Shown piece after piece: positions 57,613 through 64,000 of a stretch of DNA of 64,000 nt. The notes beneath the pieces are model-generated. The model had not been told where the DNA came from. It did no database searches and saw only the letters and a program-made list of their open reading frames with translations. Numbering within the stretch: position 1 is the stretch's first letter; each line of letters opens with the position of its first letter. The DNA is from Centrapalus pauciflorus (taxonomy: Eukaryota > Streptophyta > Magnoliopsida > Asterales > Asteraceae): the NCBI GenBank assembly GCA_020465985.1, contig JAANYP010007182.1, forward strand, positions 186,001 through 250,000, given 5' to 3'. Made by a program: the position numbers and the translations under genes.

Positions 57613-60526
57613 CTAACTATTTATATCAATACATACTCTAACTATCTTTTGGAATTTCCTAGCCTCAGATCTCCATCCTTCATGAAAGAAGATAGGCTGA
57701 TCGTGTAGCTTTCGCAGGTCATCCTTAGATAGATATATCAGGTGCAGTGGATCATATACTCTCAACATAACTTTGTCTTCTATATCCTCCCTTACTGCTT
57801 CAGCTGTATCATTGTCTATATACCACCATTTCATGTTTCCAAGAATGTCTTGTGGCATAGACTTTAACGACACCTTTTTCAAGCATTTGACAGACTTGTA
57901 AACCATTTTAGCCCATGGTCCTCCCATGTGAGGATCCATTCTTGACTCATCCTCAACTCTTTTACCTGACATCGTCTTGAGTCTTTCAAACTTTCTGAAT
58001 CTGCCCTCTTTTCTGATTATCTTTGCAATAACTTCAGCATAAGGGTCCTCTCCAATATTGATCAACTCTTTCCATGCTAATTCTTTCACTTCAACCTTTG
58101 GCAGTGTGTTAAACACTCTGAGCGTTCACCTTAGGTATTGAATTCCGTCTCTTCTCTTTATTATAAATAGCTGCAAATCCCTGTCAAAGAACCAGCTAAT
58201 AATTCCTGGCACTCTCATCCTCCTTTTCATCTTCGGCTCCTCCTTCTTCTCTTCCTTACGGAACCACAAATTTAACAATTCAGCTCTGGTTGGTTCTATC
58301 TCAGCTTCCTCTAGTTCTGAATCTTCTACAGAGGCCAACTTAATCCCGTCTATATGAATTACATGTTTCTCGTTACGCACATATAACTCCGTGATAGGTT
58401 GTGAATAAATGATTACTTCATCAACGTTGTCATCTTCATCTTCCACGACCTCCTCATCAGATTTCCAATCAACTATATCTTCAGGAATAAATTCTCCTTC
58501 TTCCAATTCTTCAACATCATCTTAAAAATCAAAAACTATTTCTTCTTCTTCTATATCCATTAGAGCATCTATCATCTCGCTCTCTACGGTCTTAGAAGAT
58601 TCACCTTCAGCCCTTTCTTCTACTGTAGATTGACCTGGCTCCCCCTGAATTGTTGCTCGCTGAGCAGTCGGAAAATCTGCTAGCTCACTTTCTTTTCTTG
58701 CCTCGGGATCATTGCCGTCATCATCATCTCTCCTTGTCACTTGGGCTTCTTTACAGCTATTCTCCCCCTGAGCTTGAAGATTCTTCAGTAACTGCTCCAG
58801 GAGGGACTTCATTGATTTAATCTCAGAAGCTTGATCAGTAACAGTTGTTTTCAGTTCGGCATTCTCCTGATCAAGTCTGGCGTTATGAGCTTTAAGTTCT
58901 TTGACAGCTGTGGTAAGCTGAAAGATTTGGACTGATTGGAAGTCCACCTTGCTCCTCAGCTCTGTAAATCGCTGATTTTCAGTGAATGTGGATGATGTAG
59001 ATGGAATGGATTTAACTGGTGATGGAGTGATAGATTGTTGAACAGCAGGAATTTCAGGCTCTGGAGCAAAAGTGGATGAAGCTCCCTGCATAAAACGATG
59101 TCTCTTCGCCCTACGCCTAGGAACAAAGAGGAGTAGGATCTTCTGCTTCAAAATCAGAATCATAATCTGAAGCTCTAGCAGCTCTTGTCTCTTCTTCTCT
59201 TGTACTGACCACAATTCTAGAACCATATCTGCCTATGCGGACAGATGGATCAACACGCTCTACTTCAACTTCCTGTACTTCTACTTCTTCAACTTCTTTC
59301 GACTCAGACTCAGAGGTGGTCATAGCTTGACCTTCTACCTCAGCCTGTGCTTCTGCTTCTTCTCTTAGGACCTCAAAGTCCATTTCGTCACTCTGTTGTG
59401 GCTGATATTCATCTATGTCCCTAAAAATATCATTGAAATCAGTTGGAGGCTCCAAGATATTATCAATTAGCTCAGCGGAAACATCTTGCTATGCCTAAGT
59501 ACCATGAGCCCATTTTTCCTCTAGAGTCTCTACTCTAGGATCAACTTCTGGGGCCACGCCTGAAGGACCCGCAGTGTCCGACAATGGACCTGCTACTGAT
59601 GACTCTTGAACTCCGCTTGATGATAGCCTGGATGCCTGAGTTTGACTTGCTGTAGCTCTCTGCCTCCTGCGAGGTTGCGGTTGAGGTCTTTGTTGTTGTT
59701 GTGGCTGTTGCTGCATTGGCTGCAGCTGAGGCCCTTCTCCAGCCCAGTTATCCCCTTCTGGGGCCACAAAATCTGGATCTACCACTGCCCCAAAGAGAGG
59801 TGCATCAAGTGGCCTGACCTGCTCAGCCCTGCCGGCATTGTGCGACTGGCAGTCAGCAAAAATTCGTTTATCTATAACTGCCACACTTTGAAGATCTGGA
59901 AGTTGTGGCAGATTTGGCAAAAAATGACGGATCAGCATCATCACAAAGCGCAGATATATCAAAAATCTTTCGCGCGCTGGAGTTGTTATCTGATGCACAA
60001 ACTCCGCAAAGAACATTTCCGAGTAGCTGAAGCTCTTATTATAAACCAAGGCAATCATAGCCGACTGCATCTTGGAAACAATATAATCGAATCCCGCCTT
60101 TTTCGGTGAAAAGCACCCCATAATGACGTGCGCCAAGTACCTCCACTGGCCTATCAATCCACTCTTCATGAATGAAGCCTTAGTTATATCTAAGGCATAT
60201 CCCATACGTAGGAAGGCTGCTTGCCATATGTTCACCGTGAAATCAATTGGGCCTGCCTCTTGTTCTGCAGTCCCGAGTTGTAGAATCTGACGCTGCCCGC
60301 CAACTCTTGTCCTCAAAACTGTCGGCGTCACTGTACAATCAACTTGTAAGTGCTCCCAGAATTGCCTTACATACGGTAATATAATCTGCACATTATTGGA
60401 TAGTGCATACGACACCCTGGAATGTGCCAAAAACTCTACCATCTGTCTAAATGTCTGTGCTTCAGGAAGCTCTCTGTCTGGAGACATTACCATATTATGC
60501 TTCTGGAAGAACACCCTTTCACCCAT
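57613..60526 (-). pseudogene. ORF3 (env-position ORF) of copia F, nearly intact
   Basis: Start at ATG 60526 (MGERVFFQKHN), 3 nt after the acceptor TTTTATGTGCAG; the frame also runs in from an ATG at 60550, which would lie inside the proposed intron. N-terminal domain FLAHSRVSYALSN, ILPYVRQFWEHL and GCFSPKKAGFDYIVSKMQSA; a Gln/Pro-rich linker (PMQQQPQQQQRPQPQP) near 59720; acidic region 59455-58520 with a helical segment TAVKELKAHNARLDQENAEL; C-terminal domain with KCLKKVSLKSMPQ and LRVYDPLHLIYLS, shared with 2-355. Only two stops (near 59490), one frameshift near 59120, one stop at 58520 and one near 58124 break about 970 codons. No signal peptide or membrane span. Function unknown. Confidence 0.7.
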
Positions 60527-60528
60527 AT

Positions 60529-61022
60529 CTGCACATAAAACAATAACCAAAATTAGTAGTGAAAGATAAAAATGAAACTTGTTTAATTACGAATTTATTT
60601 TATTTTGAACTTATGTGAGTCCAAAATCCAACACGTTTGAATTTCTACAAGTTTGAAGTTAAAAACTATGCACACATTTTGAATTTAACAATAGATTCGA
60701 ATGACATGTTCGAATTTGACTGAATTCGAGTTTGTTGAAAAATTCGAATTTCCTGACAAGTTCGAACATGATGAACATGTTCGAAGTCGGTCACTTTCAA
60801 ACACAAATCCGTGATTTTAACCCCTTTAGACTTAGAAAATAGTATTAACTAGTCCTATTAGGTTCTAATCGAAGATATATATAATTATTTTGTAGTTTCA
60901 CTGGTTAAAACTTGTGATTTTGAGTCACAAAGTTTAAACCCCAAAAACTTCAAAAATCATCGATTTTTTGATATAATTGAGTCCGAGACTACCTAAACTT
61001 TGTATAATATTGATGTTTATAC
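60529..61022 (-). other. Candidate intron upstream of ORF3 in F
   Basis: The acceptor on the minus strand is strong: CTACTAAT branch-like site, a T-rich tract and TTTTATGTGCAG ending at 60529. A donor-like CTAG/GTATAA lies at 61022, and a TATATAA at 61183-61189 with a leader follows the same plan as in P and S. The acceptor is clearer than the donor. Confidence 0.4.
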
Positions 61023-61320
61023 CTAGATTTGTAGGTAGATTCGAACACACAACAACAAAAATTCAAGAAATAGTAGAAATTTCAAAGTCGGTAAACTCGA
61101 ATACAAGTTCGAAATCGCACGGAGACAAGTTCGAAGTATCAAAATCGAACGTAGGTGATACTGAATGAGTCACTGTTGACCATTATATACTAACCATCTT
61201 CGAAGTTGTGCTAAACATCGAATTTCCTGACAGATTCGAAAATTACTTCGAGTTTGTCTTAAATTCGAATATAACTGAAATTTTTGAAAATCTTTGAATA
61301 AAATTCAACTTTTCCAACTA
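60640..61320. repeat. TTCGAA word array upstream of ORF3 in F
   Basis: About 20 copies of TTCGAA, ATTCGAG or TTCGAC occur in 680 bp, in groups (for example 60692-60790 and 61036-61150), inside and just upstream of the candidate intron. Confidence 0.6.
61183..61189 (-). promoter_or_regulatory. Candidate TATA box for an ORF3 transcript in F
   Basis: TATATAA on the minus strand, 160 nt before the donor-like site and about 660 nt before the ORF3 ATG. Confidence 0.3.
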
Positions 61321-61838
61321 TTACAAATATTTCGTGTAACGGAACAAACTTTTCAAAATCATTAACACTTAGTAATAGATTTTCATGCAATGTTTGTTTA
61401 TTCAACTAAAAATGCATCCTTAGTAACTTTGACCTTTTTCTACTTAGAATAAAATAAAATAAAATAAAAATTTTAAATAAAATTAAAATTTAAACTTAAG
61501 CTTCTCAATACTATTTTTAAACTGTACAACCTATACTAACATAATATTTTTGGCGAGGAAGTCAAAGAAAGGTTCAATCAGATAGCGGTGTCAAATACGC
61601 ACTTTCAGTATTTCACTCTCACACTTAGGAATTTTTGATTCCTTGATTGTTTGTCGTGACACACATTTCTAGGCTATTGTTGGTATTATTTTCTCTTTAA
61701 ACATGTTATACTTTGGAATATCCCTTGGCTTTTTCATTTATCAAGAAACTACCTTACATATCTCATACTTAGACATACTTTTATGATCAAGGCATACACA
61801 CAATGATTATAACTTTTCGGTATTGTAAATTTTCTTTT
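61321..61838. other. AT-rich spacer, no gene seen
   Basis: Non-coding DNA between the word array and the hairpins; contains a short AAAAT tandem run near 61450-61470. Nothing else is supported. Confidence 0.5.
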
Positions 61839-62037
61839 AAAGGCAAACATCGGACACAGTTCTGTATTTACATACAACAGAGGGTCCTAGTTTGTCTTAA
61901 ATTTTATTTAAAGCGCTAGCAAGACAGCGGTGACAGGTCTGTACTGACGTTCAACAAAGCGACTTATCTTGCTAACTCGAGTCAAACTAGAGGCACAGGT
62001 CTGTACTTACGTACAACAAAGTGACTTGTTTTGACTC
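61839..62037. repeat. Three tandem hairpins with a common core and different stems
   Basis: The core ACAGGTCTGTACTTAC-GTACAACAAAG occurs three times (61855-61882, 61933-61959, 61994-62020). Each core has an inner hairpin: TGTAT-TTAC-ATACA, TGTAC-TGAC-GTTCA (one mismatch) and TGTAC-TTAC-GTACA. Each is enclosed by an outer stem of its own sequence: AAGGCAAAC/GTTTGTCTT, TAGCAAGA/TCTTGCTA and GAGTCAAAC/GTTTTGACTC. Copy 1 has an extra GGAC/GTCC pair. It lies upstream of ORF3 in element F. Confidence 0.7.
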
Positions 62038-62514
62038 TCAAATTACTATTATGATTTTTCTATTCTTTTGTTTTCTTTAAGATGTATCTGATGTTGCTGT
62101 ACATCCCCTAGAAAATTTGCATACCTCATTTAGAATCATTGTCTGTATGTCTCTAACATAAAAATTAAGACCCTTTGGTATTACATCTAAGTTAGTTACA
62201 TTCTTCAATATTTTATTAGGTTTGAGATTCCCTTTGTGTATTATGCGTACCAACACATCAAACTAGAAAATGTATATCACTTATAGTTTAAGGTGCATTA
62301 TGTGTGAAAGCTTAACACTTAAAGATTGTATCGACGGTGCTAATTTTCGTCACTTTGAACCTATGTATCTAAGACTTGACTCATTTTCTAATATTCTCTC
62401 TTTTTTTTTTGAACTTTTTATGGTTTTCTCTCTTTTTTTATTTTGTTTTTCATAAATAAGAATAAGTTAATAAAATAACCTACTAACTTACTATAAAAGG
62501 AAAGAAAATCTACT
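62038..62514. other. AT-rich sequence between hairpins and element E, no gene seen
   Basis: Short frames only; T-rich tract near 62400-62445. No RNase H or integrase of element F is visible here, so the rest of F is missing. Confidence 0.5.
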
Positions 62515-64000
62515 TAGCTACTAAAGTTACTGCCAAAAAGGCAATGGGAATCTGGGAACACTTGATCATCTCGATGCTCACCTCAATAAAGTCAACCATC
62601 ATCCTCACCAAGGAAGGGAAGGGCCTCTTCAGCCAGTACGGAATCAAGGGACTGCAGGCGATGCCGAAAGACTCACTTTGGGGAATGTAAAACCCTGGAT
62701 ATGTATTGTTACTGCTGTGGAAAAAAAGGCCATCACTGGGAGAATTGTCCACAAAAAGTCAAGCCATGCTACAAGTGCGACAAGGTCAGTCATTTTGCCA
62801 AGGACTACCGAAAGCCCACCCGAGAATTTAGAACACCTAACAATCAGCCATGAGGTCTTCTGGAGCTTCCATCGCTCGAAGAGAACAATCTTCAAGGGCT
62901 ACAACTAGAGCATTCCAAGTTACAGCTGAAGAAGCAAAGGATGACTTGAGGTTGTCACTGGTACGTTCTTAATTATTCTATTCATGCACGTATACTCTTT
63001 GATTTTGGAGCCAATCGTTCGTTTGTCTCTACCAAATTTGCGCGACAACTTAACATGCCCACGCCTAATTTACAATTTGTACTTGATATCGAAACAGCTA
63101 TTAACAAGTTAGTTAAGGCTGATAAAATGTACAGGAATTGCACATTACTCATAGAAGATGTATTCAACTTAGACTTAATTCCCATGGAATTTGACATCAT
63201 TGTGGGTATGGACTGGCTTGTCCATAATGAGGCTCAGATAGTGTGTAAGAAGAGGATGATCAAGATTATTACTCACGAGGGTCGCAATATATGTATTTAC
63301 GGTGAGAGGAAAAAAGGCGACCTATGCCTTATCCCTATCGCTAAAGCCCAAAAGCACGTTGCTAAGGGTTGTTCTACTTATCTAGCCTACGCTATTGATG
63401 TAAAGGCTGAAAACAAAGTTCTTTCTACCATTCCAATTGTCTTAGAATTTCCAAATGTCTTTCCAGAAGATATCTCGGGATTGTCACCAGACCGTCAGGT
63501 GGAATTCCGCATCGATCTTGTTCCTGGAGCTGCTCCCATAAAAGCTCCTTATTGCTTAGCCCCTACAGAAATGCAGGTGATGATGAAGCGATAGCAAGAA
63601 TTGCTTGATAAAGGATTCATATGCCAAAGTTCTTCTCCATGGGGCGCTCATGTTTTATTTTTCAAGAAGAAGGACGACACATTATGAATGTGCATTGACT
63701 ACCGCGAGCTAAATAAAGTGACCTTTAAGAACAAATATCCACTGCCTTGAATTGATGTTCTTTTCAATCAGTTGCAATGCGACAGTTATTTATCGAAGAT
63801 TGATCTCTAATCGGGGTATCATCAAGTCAAAGTTCACAAAGATGATATTCCTAAAACGACTTTCAGAACTCGTGACGGACACTATGAGTTTCTGGTGATG
63901 CCGTTTGGTCTTACAAACGCGCCGACAGCTTTCATGGATCTCATGAATAGAGTTTGCCAGCAAATGCTTGACAAATCTATCGTTGTTTTCATCGATGACA
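62515..64000 (+). pseudogene. Chromovirus E: gag C-terminus to RT, B-like, broken, runs off the window
   Basis: Plus-strand frames begin abruptly inside gag (PSSSPRKGRASSAS-like, RDCRRCRKTHFGEC) and pass through CCHC knuckles CYCCGKKGHHWENC and CYKCDKVSHFAKDY (last Cys replaced by Tyr), protease LFDFGANRSFVS (Phe in place of Ser) at 62998-63040, then 63055-63594 open to MQVMMKR, stop, and RT with FGLTNAPTAFMDLMNR and VFIDD at the window edge. It follows B closely, but with small in-frame deletions (GEF lost near 63190), several stops (63592, 63685, 63748, 63808) and frameshifts. Same family as B, opposite strand, much older. Confidence 0.8.

Noticed and set aside
57613..60526. ORF3 of F as a cellular gene
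   Set aside because: It ends just before a polypurine tract and LTR, and its tail recurs next to the F1 LTR at 2-355, so it belongs to a retroelement family.
61839..62037. Three-copy repeat considered as a CRISPR array or a microRNA precursor
   Set aside because: Repeat units differ in their stems and spacing is short and irregular, unlike CRISPR; stems of 8-14 bp around a 30-nt core are too short for a plant microRNA precursor.

Overview
The window is plant nuclear DNA made almost entirely of nested LTR retrotransposons. I see no cellular gene, no tRNA or rRNA gene and no CRISPR array. Methionine-type primer binding sites (TGGTATCAGAG), Athila-, chromovirus- and Sirevirus-like proteins, 2 kb LTRs with TGT..ACA ends and AT-rich spacers point to a repeat-rich flowering plant, most likely a eudicot. 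The elements look like those of asterids such as Asteraceae, but that is an impression, not a proven assignment.

Layout and nesting, with 5-bp target duplications that I could read directly. The innermost host visible is a decayed Sirevirus-like Ty1/copia relic P on the plus strand (43580-48.1 kb). Into its RT/RNase H region a second Sirevirus-like element S went in on the minus strand (13795-43579). S was then hit twice. An Athila element on the plus strand (1058-13794) entered its third ORF. A Tekay-like chromovirus C on the minus strand (18721-35887, TSD AATGA) entered its pol-ORF3 spacer. C carries inside its 3' LTR a complete and much younger chromovirus B (20274-29017, TSD TCTTT). Athila in turn holds chromovirus A (2806-11907, TSD GGGTG) and is cut at base 1057 by the 3' LTR of another copia element F1. 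LTR divergence counted by eye (B about 0.6 percent, C 2-3 percent, A about 4 percent) agrees with B being younger than its host C.

48-64 kb is a more broken mosaic. It holds a relic copia gag (48.1-49.0 kb); two partial copies of a chromovirus D joined through one shared LTR (49.0-54.85 kb) with a third D LTR fragment at 55.5-56.4 kb; a copia LTR with primer binding site (54.85-55.4 kb); an unassigned 550-bp piece; the 3' half of a copia element F (56974 to about 62.5 kb) with a nearly intact ORF3; and, at the right edge, a B-like chromovirus fragment E on the plus strand.

The most interesting signals are not the pol genes. (1) In three separate copia copies (P, S, F) the third ORF starts 3-9 nt after a convincing plant 3' splice site. 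A TATA box, a short leader and a candidate 5' splice site lie upstream, so ORF3 may be a separately promoted, spliced transcription unit. (2) Element B has a 90-nt GT-AG, AT-rich, in-frame-removable intron-like insert inside its reverse transcriptase domain. (3) At 61.84-62.04 kb there are three consecutive hairpins with a shared loop core and stems of unrelated but self-complementary sequence. (4) Arrays of short TTCGAA/TCCGAA-type words recur in LTRs and spacers of unrelated Ty1 and Ty3 families. (5) D has a pol-LTR-gag arrangement sharing one LTR. No reading frame longer than about 350 codons looks unbroken except parts of the B and C pol genes; every autonomous element here appears dead.
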